A stretch of DNA of 64,000 nt from Saposhnikovia divaricata (GCA_036435485.1 CM071597.1:54667881-54731880), one strand, 5' to 3'. Positions 1-11,888 are shown, counted from the first letter of the stretch. A program made the numbers and translations. Notes: a model not told the origin generated them from the sequence alone.

Positions 1-514
1 TTGACTAGAAATTAATGCCTTTGAAGTTCAAGTGTGATAGCTTCTTATGCCACATCCAACTATCTTCATTTGATGCTTTTGAGTAAAAGCAACAAATTTT
101 GTCCTTGTTTGCAGAGTTCATATTGGCTACAAATAGGCTTCCTTTCCTTACTCCAGATAGAGGAAAGTCACCAGTCTTCTTGTGGGTGATCAAACATTCA
201 TCTTTGTCAAAATTCACTTTGAAGCCCCTGTCAGTAAATTGACCAACACTCAGTAGATATTGCTTGAGTCCCTTAACCAGTGCTACATTTTCAATGATGA
301 CATTTCCAATTTCCAACTTGCCATATCCCAGTGTGTTGCCAATGCTGTCATCTCCAAAAGCAACCATTGGGCTAGCCTTCTCCTCATACTGTGATAGCAG
401 GGCCATATCACCAGTCATATGGTTTGAGCATCCACTGTCCAAAATCCACATGACCTTCCTTTCACTTTCTTTGCCCTGCAAACATAACGATATTACTTCT
501 CCTTTGGTACCCAA
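1..514 (-). CDS. Pol start of element D: protease and integrase N-terminus (partial)
   Basis: About 169 codons are visible before the window edge. The retroviral-type aspartic protease active site is WILDSGCSNHMTGD, and the C-terminal part holds the start of the integrase HHCC zinc finger (WHKKLSHLNF). It lies in the -1 frame relative to the preceding gag ORF, with a short overlap at 493-514. No stop is seen in this part. RT and RNase H are outside the window. Confidence 0.85.
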
Positions 515-2993
515 ACAAGTTTGGGTCCATGTGGCTTAGCAACAGTTTTATCATAAACAGCATGCTTATCAATTTTCTTGATGTTATTCTTCTTGTCACT
601 GTTAGAAGTCTTAGAATCACGGTTCTTAGAATTAGGTGACAGAGGTACCTTCCTAACTTTAGGAGGACTTGAAGACTTTGTTCTTGTGTAGTGTGTGTGA
701 ACATTGTGACTGATGCAACCTTCCATGAATTGTCTTCTCAAATTAAAGCAACTAGTCATTACATTCATGTTACATGGCATACAATCAAATTTATCACAGA
801 AAGGAGAGTCTCTATGTCTTAAAGGCACAGAGCCATCATAGAATGGTTTAGCAACACTACCAGATGGTTTCTTGCATGCATGAGTTAAATGATTAGTGCT
901 AAAACAATTTTGACAAACTTTCCTAGGGGCATTTGGCACATAAGCATAATTGTTGTCCTTGTTAATCCCTAATTTGCCATTCCTGTTTTGTTTCTTTTTA
1001 GCCACTTTCTTCTCAAACTCATTATTCCCAGCTGAAACAAACTTCACAAATTTCTCAAGTCTAGGTCTACCTCCTACTGGCTCCTTGGCTTTGGTTTTGA
1101 CATTCTCACTCTTAGAGGATGCTTGTTGTTCATTTGATTGTGCCTTATCTTCATCATCCAACATTTACTTAATGAGTAAGGCATCCTCATCAATCTCAAG
1201 TGTTGGTGTTTTAAATATTGGGGTCTCAGCCTTTTTCAAAACCTGAGGCACTTCCTCTTGAACAACAATGTCATCTTCAATGACTGCATAGCCTTTCCTC
1301 TGTTTGAGAGTGTCATAATCAAGTCCAATAGCAGCCTTAGGTCTAGCTAGATTTTTCTCATGGTAGGACTGCAATAGACTAGAGAAATTCTTAAATGTTT
1401 TCAATTTAAATTCATTTTCAGCTAGTTCATCCCTAAGAGCTTTCTCAACTTGACTAGCACATAGAACCTTATTCTTTAGATATTCGATTTCTTGTTTAAG
1501 GTTTTCTACTTGCATAGCAGTTAGTTATAGTTCCTCATTTCTTTTGTTCAACAGTTCATTCTTAGTAGACAGTTTAGCAATTTCTTCATTAGCAGTAGTC
1601 ATACTAGTATGAATATTAAACATCTCAACAGATAGTTGTTCAACCATAGATTTGTATTCAGAAACAGACATGTCTATAGTAGTGAGGGATGGTACCTGAG
1701 AGTCTGATTCAGATGGTTCTTCCTTGGAGTTGGCCATCAAGGCATAGTTGCAGAATTCTTGTTCTTCTCCATCACTATCAGAATCATCCCAACACTTCCC
1801 TTCAGCTATGTAGGCCTTACCTGGTGTATGCTTCTTTAGCAGAGCCTCATACTTAGCTTCAAGCTCAAGAAACTCCTTATCCTTCTTTTTAGGCTTCTTG
1901 CATTCACCGCAAAATGCCCTAGGTCATTGCATCTATAGCATCTCACAGATGACCTATCCACATAGCTGGTTTTGAATTTGTTTTTGTTTTCTTTCACAGG
2001 TGCCTTGCTCTTGTTGAATGAATGATTTTGAGATCTAGACTTGAAGGGCTGATTCCTCTTAAATCTGATGTTTGGGAATTTTCTAGCCATAAAAGCATAT
2101 GAAGTGTTTTCCATGGCATCCAACTCTTCAAGAGTATAGAACTCATCTTCTTCCTTTTCTTCAACAGGTTCAGTCACTTCTTCTTCAGTTTCTTCATCAT
2201 CTACTATCTCTTCTATTCTCAGTTGACTTGCAGATGCTTCCAGGTCTTGAACGGATTTGTTGACAATCAGGGCACAGGATGTGTTTATCATTCTGCCTTG
2301 GTTGGCTTGGATAGCCCTCTTCTGAAGCAACTCAAGCTCATGAGTCTTTAAAACCCCATAGAGCACATCATATGTGACTTTGTTCAAATCTCTTTCTCTT
2401 AGAGATATGACCCTTTGCTCTAGATGGTTTGGTGCAGATAGTAGAAACTTCATGTTTAATTCCTTAGTGCTGTAAACCTTCCCATTCATTTGAAGCCCAG
2501 TCACCAGCTTGTGAAATCTCTCAAACATATCAGTAATACTTTCTTTGGACTGTGCCATGAAAGCCTCATACTGTGTGACCAGTATCTGTTTCCTATTCTC
2601 TCTTACCTCCTCTGTCCCTTCACATAACACCTCGATGTGGTTCCACAGGTCCTTGGCTGATGTGCATGATGCTATGTTGGCAAACATCGACATATCCATG
2701 GAGTCTATGATCAGCAACATGAGATGACTGTCTAGGGCAACCTTTTCCTTCTCTGAGTCCGTCCATTTGGATGGCTCTTTTGCAACATATGATCTAGGAA
2801 TGACTATTGTGCCCACTGTATATTCAGCAATTTCTTGTTGTGGTACAAATGGACCATTCTTGAGGATGTCAGGGTAGAGAGGATTGGCAGCTTTGATGAA
2901 CAACAGCATTTTTATTTTCCAGAGGTTGTAATTCTCTTTGTCGAACTTAGGGACCTTCACCGTACCTGTAGTCTTTGGTGTATTCGAACTCAT
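493..2993 (-). pseudogene. Gag region of element D (broken)
   Basis: Starts at the ATG at 2991-2993. The N-terminal ~250 residues match the copia gag type (KFDKENYNLWKIKM, later EVRENRKQILVTQYEAF). A zinc knuckle begins CYRCNDLGHFA near 1920, where a 1-base shift disrupts the last cysteine. The same protein continues in the other frames with a stop at 1525-1527 (EEL*) and another at 1165-1167 (LIK*), and ends near 493 with VWVPKEK*. Gag would form the virus-like particle and bind RNA. The final ORF overlaps the pol ORF by about 22 bases in the -1 frame. Confidence 0.8.
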
Positions 2994-3022
2994 GATTGTT
3001 TTCTGTTTAGATTAAACAGCCT

Positions 3023-3034
3023 GCTTTGATACCA
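3023..3034 (-). other. Primer-binding site of element D
   Basis: On the - strand the sequence is TGGTATCAAAGC. It differs by one base from the usual plant copia PBS TGGTATCAGAGC, which is complementary to the 3' end of initiator methionine tRNA. It lies two bases inside the LTR end. Confidence 0.85.
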
Positions 3035-3036
3035 CT

Positions 3037-4321
3037 TGTTGAGTATTGAATACAGTAAAAGAATACAGAGGGGGGGTGAATGGATTCTTGAACTTTTCTT
3101 TGTTCTTGAATCTTTGCAACAAGATATGTGTTGAGTGTGTGAGATATGTAAGTGCAGATAACAAAGACAAACACAACACAATATCACTTTAATCTAATAT
3201 TTTATTAGATAAAGATTTTGCTACAATCTGTGAATACAAATGATAGTATTCTCAGAGAGATATTTCTTCTGATGTATATGAAACTCTTATCTCTAAAAAC
3301 TTATCTGCTAAGGAAGTGAGGCTGTATCCTTATAGACATGGATACACCTACTTACTACAAATAAGGTAGGTAAAACAAACTACTTTCCAGTATGTCTATC
3401 TCATTTGAGTAAGAGTCCAAACGGCTACAGATTTGACTTTGCAAAGCCTGTTCAGATCCACTTCTTTAGCTCCTTGTCCCTTTGTCTTATCTCTCCAAAC
3501 TTCTTTGTAGGCTTTCCAATGTGCTTTATAGTACATAGTCAAATAAAGCGTCTTGGCTTGTTGCAGGTTTCTGACTTGTACAATTCTTCAGTATTTTGTC
3601 TCCAAGAATGTATTCGAGAAGTGGCTAAGTGATTGATTCGAGAACTCGAATTGACTTAATCGATAACTCTGAGTTCTCGAATAGCGTTATATTGACATAT
3701 CGAATCACTTCTCGAATAGCTCTTTTCTCTGGGACTCCTTGAGATATCGAATAGAGCATTTTGACATATCGAATCCCTGAGATGTCGAATAGCTTCTTTA
3801 GTCCTTGAGATATCGAATAGAGCATTGACTTGTTGACTCTTAGAGAACTCGAATGATGCTTTGACTTGTTGACTCCATGAGTTCTCGAATAGAGTAATAG
3901 ACATATCGAATCCCTGAGATATCGAATGAGATATCGAATAGTGTATTCAGAGATATCGAATAGTGTCTTCTGAGATATCGAATCTCTGACTTCTCGAATG
4001 CTAGACTTCTCGAATAGACAAATGTACTTCTCGAATTGGTACTTAGGCAAATTCTTCATTTCTTCAAATCCCAACTGTGATTATTTGGCAGTCTTTATCT
4101 CCTTGCTTGAGGCATGAACCTTGGAACTTCTTTCAAGCATTATTCTTGACTTTATAAGTACAGTTACACAACTAGGATTTGATGCCTATTACAAGTACAG
4201 AACAAATAGAAACTCTACAACTAGAGGTTCCCTCAGTTAAGAGATCATGTAGGTAATGCATAGCATTACACATACTTAGGTTTGTTATTAGATGTATTCA
4301 GGCATGCCTCTGTGACTAACA
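3037..4321 (-). repeat. 5' LTR of Sirevirus-like element D
   Basis: About 1285 bp, bounded by TG at 4321 and CA at 3037 on the - strand, with a PBS two bases beyond the inner end. About 430 bp (3612-4040) are filled with degenerate tandem copies of an ATCGAATAG-type motif. Short ORFs here are by-products of the repeat. Confidence 0.85.
3612..4040. repeat. Tandem array of TCGAATAG-type motif inside LTR D
   Basis: The core TCGAAT(A/G), usually preceded by GAGATA or CTTCTC and followed by an AG-rich spacer, recurs more than 15 times at irregular 15-40 bp spacing. Variants such as GAGATATCGAATAG and ACTTCTCGAAT alternate. The position in the LTR suggests enhancer-like repeats, but no function can be shown from sequence. 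Confidence 0.8.
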
Positions 4322-5279
4322 TTTTCAACCAAAACACGGTACCTTTTTTCTTTTCTCTTATTAAAATCTCTCTTTTTCCAATTATATCACAGATGTTTCT
4401 ATTTAATAAAATAATAATTATAATATAATACTAATAATTAACTGATTACCTTTTCAGCTAAAACGTATCATCTTTTCTATTTTTTTAATTAAACTCCCTT
4501 TTTTTCTAGAAATATCACGAGCAACATTAGTTTCTCATTTTCTAAAAACTATGAGCAATTTTATTTAGTAAAATGACATAATTAAATTATAATTATATAA
4601 GCTAATCAATTACCTTTTTTACATAAATAATGTCATTTTTTTAATTTTCACGTTACCTTTCTATTTTCTCTAACTAAAATCTCTCTTTTCCAATTATATC
4701 AAGGGAGGTTTTATTTAATAAAATAAACTAATAATATTTTAATATTAATAATTAACCGATTACCTTTTCCAACTAAAACGTATCATCTTTTCTATATTTT
4801 TTAACTAAAATCCTTCTTTTAATAGAAATATCACGGACAATATTAATTTCTCGTTTTCTAAAAATTTTTCGTGCAATTGTATTTAGTAAATAAGGTAATT
4901 AAATTATAATTGCTATAAACTAATCAATTATATTTTTCACCTATAACATGTTTCATTTTTAATTTTCTCTAACTAAATCCTATCTTTTTCTAATCATATC
5001 ACATGCATTCTATTTAATAATAATAATAATTGTATAATTACCAATAATTCATCGATTACATTTTTCAACTAAAACCTATCATCTTTTCTATATTTTCTAA
5101 CTAAAATCCATCCATTTCTAGAAATATCACGGATAACATTTGTATAATTATTATCAAATCATCTCATTTAATAATGTAAGCCTCCAAAATTCATCTTTTA
5201 AAAAATTAATTTAAATAAATGAAAAAATTTATATAATATTAAAAAAAAAAATCCGTGCATCGCACGGGCTTTAAGCTAG
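4322..5279 (+). mobile_element. Non-autonomous Helitron (3' end clear, 5' end not resolved)
   Basis: The right end has the plant Helitron signature: a GC-rich hairpin CCGTGCATCGCACGG (5253-5267), 8 bases, then CTAG (5276-5279), followed by T. There is no coding capacity. The body is three rounds of a roughly 300 bp unit made of two related half-units, recognised by repeats of CTAAAACGTATCATCTTTTC and TAGAAATATCACGGA. The left boundary is set only by the LTR of element D, so the Helitron may have been cut by it. Confidence 0.65.
4441..5170 (+). repeat. Dimeric tandem repeat inside the non-autonomous Helitron
   Basis: Half-unit type B starts near 4457, 4770 and 5064 (AACTAAAACGTATCATC) and half-unit type A near 4322, 4621 and 4941 (TCTCTAACTAAAATC, AATTATATCA). 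The period of the A+B dimer is about 300 bp, with many substitutions and small indels. Confidence 0.65.
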
Positions 5280-5663
5280 TATTATATAATAAGCAAACGG
5301 GGGTATAATTTGGTTGTTTGGTTCAACTTGGTTCAACAATCTAAAAAATAGTGACCGTTAGATATTTAATAAATAGATGGTAGTCGTTAAATATAATAAT
5401 AAGGAATATTCTATATTTAAATCTCTCTTCTAAAGATTCAGGGTTCGAATCCCGTCAACAACAAATTTACATTAAGATTTTATATTATTAATTCTAATCA
5501 ATACATATCATTTATTAAATAACTATTATTATTACTAATAATTTTATTAATTAATTATAAAGTTAAATTATATCCATAATAAATTATTATACTCTATTTT
5601 ATTTAATCATATAATTTTAAAAGTACTTAAAAGTAACCGTGCTTTACACGTGCTATAAGCTAG
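5280..5663 (+). mobile_element. Second Helitron-like 3' end segment
   Basis: Ends with a weaker hairpin (CGTG at 5638-5641 pairing with CACG at 5647-5650) and CTAG at 5660-5663 followed by T, with the same spacing as the neighbouring Helitron terminus. It also holds a tRNA-like B box, GGTTCGAATCC, at 5442-5452. The piece may be the host Helitron into which the previous one inserted, since no TC start is visible at its left edge. Confidence 0.45.
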
Positions 5664-6713
5664 TATTTTATAATTACAATTTAATCAAGAAAAATACTAA
5701 GCACAACCCGCTAAGAATTACATTTTTTTAACTTAGTTGCAAGGTTGTAAAAATCGGAAATCGGACCAACTCGATTTTGGTCCAGAAAAATGTGTAATCG
5801 GAAATTCGGCGAGTACTCGGAATGAGTACTCGGACTACTAATCGGATATTGTTTTTTAACTTTTTTTTCTCATAATTTATATGTATTTATTCTAATTTTA
5901 GTATACATTTGTTAAACTTAAAACTTAACAATAATATTAATATTACTAGTAATATTATTACAACCTTGTAACAAGTAACACCACACTAATAATAATAGTA
6001 TTCAAATATCACATTTTCAAATAATAGTGTTCACATTTTCAAATATCAAAATTTTCAAAATTTAATAATAGTGTTCAAATATTACTTGTACTCGGAATGA
6101 GTTGTTGTGTTTAACTTTCCAAAATTCGTAAAACATCACATTTTCATTAAACACTTATAAATATTGATCACCAGATTTTGTAGGAAATTACTTGTACTCA
6201 TGAAAATGATTCGAAGACAAAAATTTACTTATGAAAATAAGAGTTGGCATATAAGTTAAATAAGAATATTATAATGTATATACTAAATAAGAATTAATTA
6301 GTATATAAGTTGTCCAGAATACATCAACTCTAATCAAGATATTCTTAATGCATGGTATTGCCCATTTAGAATTTTACCCAATGGGTAAAATTTTTTACCC
6401 AACTCCTATATTTTGTACTACATTCCCATGTATTTTATAATGACCCATGGATCATCCATTTAGGAACCCATATTATTCAAAATATACACAATATCTCTAC
6501 ATTAATATCCTAAACTAACTAATCCTTAATGAATCATATCATCTTTTTCAAAATCACACGATCATGTATTTCAAATTTTGTCTTCTCCTAAATTGAATCA
6601 TATCATATGAGAAGTAAATGTGAATTATATCATCAGAGTTGGATCCAAAATTAATCAAGGATGAATACATGAATGAATCTGGAGTAGAAGGTATATTTTT
6701 GTTAGTTTGAAGC
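5664..6713. other. AT-rich spacer upstream of the Helitron gene
   Basis: No coding region is recognised. At 5745-5850 there is a cluster of short repeats around ATCGGA and the palindrome GAGTACTC (twice, separated by GGAAT). A related ACTCGGAATGAGT string recurs near 6089. The rest is AT-rich and probably includes the promoter of the Helitron gene. Confidence 0.4.
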
Positions 6714-8753
6714 ATGTCCGCGCAACAAAACTGTTCCAGAACATCACTACCAGGTAGGGTTATTCATGAAAAAATTTTCATAACAAAATTCATATCCTTC
6801 CATTATATTGACATCGAATTCGTTATGTACATAGAATTAAAGCAAGAATTCGTAGTCGAAATGCAGAAAATGTACACCCTAATATCTCACATGGAAGTGA
6901 TGTAGTTAATGGTGGCAGACAGGGAATTAACGATGGACAAACTCCACTCCCCATTGGTAATTTACATCATATATACCTGTAAATTCATATCCTTCCATTA
7001 TATATTGCTTATGTATATCAACCATTTACGTTTATGATGTTGATAAAACCTCTTTTGATCTCGCTAATATGTTGTTAGGTACGAAACGGAGGATTCGTGG
7101 CCAGAACATGGAGACACTTCTAGGAGGAAATATGGGTAGTAGTCAGCCATCTATTCTCGGAGATACTTTTGCAAACATCATAATTAACACACCTACATCT
7201 GTAGGTTTATTCAAGCACATAAGTCAAGGAATACATTACTGCTATATTCATTCATGTAGCAAAGAAGTAGGATTGCTATAGTGCATCAACCATTTACATA
7301 TGTATTTTTTATTTCACCTTTTTTTTATTCTATCATATTTTGCTAGGTACGAAACGTAGGATTTGTGGCAAGAATATGGAGACGGTTCTAGGATGCAATA
7401 TAAATAAGGATTTATCCGGAAATATGGATATCAGTCAGCCAAATATTATTGGAGAATCAGAAGCAAGCCCAGATATTAACTCATCATCATTTACATGTAT
7501 ATTACAGCTTATATCAATTATCATACATAATTGCTGTATTGATTCCTGTTTCGTTTTCTAAGATTCAATCGTATTGTTTCAACTTCACCATTGCCTACAG
7601 GTAAAAACAATAGATGATGACATGATTCCTGTTCTACAGCTAATTACTACTTTGTACATTTAGGCATACTGTCTAACATGATTTTTGTAGTTGATTTTGC
7701 GACTCCTCTTGGAGTAAATAGATTAATTGGAACACGAACACTCTCCTGTGGAAGTACTTCACTGTCAGGTTATTTTTTTGTTAATTCGTTCTTTAAAACT
7801 CAATTTGACTCATTCCACTAATAATATGCTGCTTTGAATCTTGAATCTGCGTAGGTTTGAAAAAAAGAATTCGAAGTCGAAATGCAGTAAATGTACATCC
7901 CAATATCTCAAATAGCAATAACGGAAATAACGATGTATCGGGAGTAACTTATGCATCAAGAATGGTGGCTACTTTACCTACGTCCACAGGTAAAAACAAA
8001 TGTTCAATGCAAAATAAGTTAAGGAGAATTCCTACATTTATTTGATTCTACATTTCATGGAAAATATAAACAACCTAAAGCAGGTGTTTTACCCGTACTA
8101 TTTCTTATTAATTATTATATCACTATTATTAATTGCAGTCGAGGAACACACGCATCCACAAACACCCTGTCATAGTCAAAGAAATCAAGATATTAATACA
8201 CAAAAAAACAGCAATTCAGGTTGGATCATAACTCTCAACTCAATTTTTTAATATCAACTGTATATGCTCACTGATAATAATGGTGAAATTTTTGAATATA
8301 GTAATTTTTGTTTTTTTCTATAATACAGTTGGAAAACGGAGATTCAGAGGACCTAACGTCAATAAGCTTTTTTGTAAGATTATATATTTTATCTACGGCA
8401 TGTACTTTAAATTCCTTTGTGTTTATCATGCTTATGTATATCAGCTGGAACAAAAATGCCTGCACGATCTTCAAGTGGAAAGGATGACACGAGTTACGTG
8501 CAATCTAAAACATTACAGACTAATACAAATGTTGGTTTACATTCTATGAACGATGGAATACATGTAAACAGACTTTCTGATTCGAATAATAAGCCATACG
8601 AGCATGGAATTTTGAATCGGTATAAACATTTTACTCATATTCAAAAAATGAGTATTGATGTTCCTGAGTCATCATCTGGAAGAAAAAATCTTGAATCAGA
8701 ATTTAATACGGCAGATGAAGCTTATACTACAGGAAATGATGATTTGGACAGAG
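6714..8753 (+). pseudogene. N-terminal repeated-exon array of the Helitron gene
   Basis: Nine short candidate exons bounded by AG/GT: 6714-6753 (start ATG), 6835-6956, 7079-7204, 7347-~7495, 7691-7768, 7855-7989, 8139-8219, 8329-8373 and 8445-8753. Several open with the same element in phase 1: GTKRRIRGQN (7079), GTKRRICGKN (7347), GLKKRIRSRN (7855), VGKRRFRGPN (8329) and AGTKMPARSS (8445). The exon at 6835 has the same DNA but is one base short, so it reads in another frame. A basic, low-complexity N-terminus with unknown role fits other plant Helitron proteins. Exon joins are predicted, not proven. Confidence 0.55.
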
Positions 8754-8867
8754 GTATACAATCTATAAATATTTGCAGATTTATATACATTTATACATAT
8801 CTGCTTTTTATTGTATAACCAAACCTTTCATTTAAATAAATAAAATCCAAATCTATTCTTTTTGCAG

Positions 8868-9542
8868 AACATACCGATGAAGAAATTCAAGTTAGTAATG
8901 ATGAAATGGATTGGGATGATCCAACGAACAGCAATAGTAATCCAAATTTGTGGAGTGGATATATGGATATTGGTGCTCCAACAAAAATTTGCTCAAAGTG
9001 TGGATCACGTATGTGGAATCAGGAGCGTAACAATAAATCATGTACGAGAAAAGAGCCAACATTCTCTCTTTGATGTAGAAATGGTCAAGTCCATATTGAT
9101 AAAGATCCACCACTTCCGGAACCACTTGCTTCTCTTTTAAATGGTCAACATGAAAAATCCAAGCATTTTAAACAGAACATTAGAGTATACAATTGCATGT
9201 TTTCTTTTACATCTACAGGCGGAAAGGTTGATAATAAGATCAATAAAGGTAGAGGTCCTTATTGTTTCAGATTACAAGGTCAGAACTATCATCTTTTGGG
9301 TAGTTTAGTCCCGCATGACGGATCAACTCCGAAATTCTGTCAGTTATACATATACGATACAGAGAATGAGGTTGAAAATCGAATTAATGCATTAGGTGGT
9401 TCTACTGACAATGTTGATCCCGATATTGTCGAAGAATTGTTAGCCATGTTAGACCAGAAAAATGAGTTAGTTCGTGCCTTTCGCATGGCTAGAGATCGTT
9501 TTGAAAATAAAGAAATTGATGAGTTTAAATTGGTACTCATAT
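8868..9542 (+). pseudogene. Helitron gene exon with CxxC motif, left part
   Basis: Begins after the acceptor TTTGCAG. Reads EHTDEEIQ..., then ICSKCGSRMW (CxxC near 8990-9001), then a TGA at 9071-9073 where related proteins have an ordinary residue before CRNGQV, then the conserved plant Helitron block GPYCFRLQGQNYH...LGSL and QLYIYDTENEVENR. The exon is cut at 9542 by the gypsy element and resumes in the same frame at 19533. Confidence 0.8.
9538..9542. other. Target-site duplication CATAT, left copy (gypsy)
   Basis: CATAT precedes the LTR start TGTAACACCC; the same five bases follow the other LTR at 19528-19532. This matches the 5 bp duplication of LTR-retrotransposon integrases. Confidence 0.93.
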
Positions 9543-11686
9543 TGTAACACCCCCTTCCCTAAATAGAAAGAGATATTACCTATAATCCATAAACCTGCAA
9601 ACAGAGCACTAAAATCATCTCTAAATAACGATTAAACAATCTAATAATCTCCAAAATTAAAATAAACCTCCAAATTACAGTTCAAACCAATAAATACGAA
9701 AACCACTCTGTAAATAAATAATCCAGTCTAAATAATTCTAGAAGTCCATAAATCCTAAGCAACGAAATAATGGGTAGCACTCCATCACACAGTCCCAGAT
9801 CCCCCTAAGCACCTGCCAGAAAAAAAAAAATACGGCATGAGCCAAACGCCCAGTACGGATTTGGAATACAATTTATAAAACAGAAAAATAGATATGAATA
9901 TTTGACAGTTATAATACTAAATTTATTTTAAAAAAATATGCATGGCTGAAGCAACGAGGGGTTAGGATATTTCATACCGAGATCAGAACAGATACATATA
10001 CAGATACATACATCATAGGGTACCGTAATGTATGCAACAAACCGGATAACGTGTACGGCATATACAACGTCACCGCCAAATCAAATCACAAATCAAATCA
10101 AAATCTGGGTGCACCCACGTATCCTGAAACAAATATCAAAATGCGCAAAAGCTCGCCACCTGAGCTATCAGAAGGATACGCCGTGACCAATCACACTGCC
10201 ACGGAAGTGTCATGTCACTGGTGCCGCAATGACATGGCTGTAGTACCCCTACAGCTGGTTAACTCGGTATACCCTATATCGCTAAGGGTTCAAATAAAAT
10301 ACTTCACAAAATCTTTGAAACCACAATAAATAAATATTTGAACATTTCCACCAAATATATAATTTGCAAAATTTCAGAAAGTCACAGAAACAGATATTTA
10401 AATATTTTCAAAACAGATATAAAAATCACTTTCCAAAGTCAACGAGACAAAACATTTTTCAAAATCAGAATAGTCAAAACAATTAAAACCAAGTGAATAG
10501 ATTTGAGAACAAAACAGATTTAATATAATTAATACTAAGATGAGTAGCACTGAATAAAAGGAGAAAGAATCCGTACCTCGAAAATAGCAACTAAGAATAC
10601 TAACGAAATCCGCAAATGATTCGCTAAACTCCCGTCCCGCGATCTAATTACAAAATATAATTTATAATTAAAATACATTTTTTTATATGATATTCAATTT
10701 ATTGACATACTATACATTATCCATAGGCCAAATCATTCAATCTCGGTTTTATACTAATATACAAAGGCTCTGTATTTTAAATCCTAACATCCTAACATTG
10801 AATACTAGTTAGCCCCTGATTTTTACCCACTCATGCCACATGCTCATTAACGAACATGGCCACCTATGTCATTATAGTACTATATAATAATGACACCTGA
10901 AAATTGGATTAACATGGGTTTTAATATCTTGCATTTAACAAATTAAAAATCAAATATAAAATTAAGTCAACATAAAATGTATATATGCGGTCACGAACTT
11001 AATTATCAAACTAACATATAAATTAATATAAGATATAGTGGAACTATAGTATAATTAATAAAACTGAGTACTAATTTAAATATTTTTTTTAAAAAAAACT
11101 AATGCAGAAGGTGTGCAAAATCTATAATGCACTACATAAAGTATTAATATTAAATTTTAAAAAAAAAAACATTGTCTTGATCATAGTATTACAGAAGCTT
11201 TGTTATGACTCCAACTTATAACCACACACGCACATGGGCTTCCAATTACAGTAAATAAAATATTAATAAACACATTACAAAAATAAAATAGAGACATGTA
11301 GATTTGCTATCATAAGAATTCATCACAAACAAATCAAATGAAATAGTAGTACCTGAATGTGTACGATCAAAACCTTATAATTATACTAACATATAAACCA
11401 ATCACATCAGTACCTAGATAAAAACATAAATAAATTAATATGTACGCATAGACATGGTCTCCTGGTTATGAGTATGGTATACAGATGGGACATAATACAT
11501 ATAAAACATAAGATTTGGCTCTATGATTAATAAATCAATATAACGAAAAGATATTAAATAGCTTACTTGTAAATGATGTACTAGCACTAAGATCTCTCTC
11601 AATACCTTCTCTACTGCTTCTCCGATTTGCTAATGCTTGGCTGCTCTCGTCTTTTGTTTTATGAGGGATATGAGAAACGAGATGCG

Positions 11687-11698
11687 TTTATATATAAT
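11687..11698 (-). promoter_or_regulatory. TATA box in gypsy LTR
   Basis: On the - strand ATTATATATAAAC, the only strong TATA-like site in the first quarter of the LTR in element orientation. The same site occurs in the other LTR at about 19314-19325. It would drive the element's genomic RNA. Confidence 0.5.
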
Positions 11699-11786
11699 TA
11701 AGACTGTGGCACTCCTGCTAGGGTTAAATACTGAAAAACTATTCCTATCCTTTTCCAAGCAATAAACTAAAATCGATTACTAATCA

Positions 11787-11866
<80 letters not shown>
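11787..11866. repeat. (ATT)n microsatellite in left gypsy LTR
   Basis: An uninterrupted run of about 26 ATT units. The allelic position in the right LTR (about 19413-19505) is longer, so the run has changed length since insertion. Confidence 0.95.
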
Positions 11867-11867
<1 letters not shown>

Positions 11868-11888
11868 CTAAAAGTCCTGTATATTACA

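Larger units (their letters stand above)
1..4321 (-). mobile_element. Sirevirus-like Ty1/copia retrotransposon D, 5' part only
   Basis: Reading on the - strand there is a 5' LTR (3037-4321), a primer-binding site, a gag region and the start of pol (protease and the integrase zinc-binding start), where the window ends. The LTR begins TGTTAG and ends CAACA. Gag is of the long Sirevirus type (N-terminal DUF4219/UBN2-like part, one zinc knuckle, long tail ending in W-V-P-K), and it resembles the gag of the large Sirevirus at 23.3 kb. No TSD can be checked because the 3' end lies outside the window. Confidence 0.9.
9543..11888 (-). repeat. 3' LTR of the gypsy element (complete)
   Basis: 2346 bp, TG at 9543 and CA at 11888 in window orientation. 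It holds a (ATT)n microsatellite at 11787-11866 near the U3 start, and on the - strand a TATA-like TTATATATAAAC at 11687-11698. A 92-codon ORF at 10051-10329 is repeated in the other LTR and is not regarded as a gene. Confidence 0.92.

Noticed and set aside
3625..4074. 149-codon ORF on the - strand
   Set aside because: It reads through the TCGAATAG repeat array in the LTR and has the repetitive composition expected of that; a second frame is open as well.
5430..5460. tRNA T-arm-like string with B box GGTTCGAATCC
   Set aside because: No acceptor stem, D-arm or anticodon arm upstream, and no clear A box, so neither a tRNA gene nor a SINE can be claimed.
10051..10329. 92-codon ORF, identical copy at 17678-17956
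   Set aside because: Identity is explained by the two LTRs of one gypsy element; composition is not protein-like.
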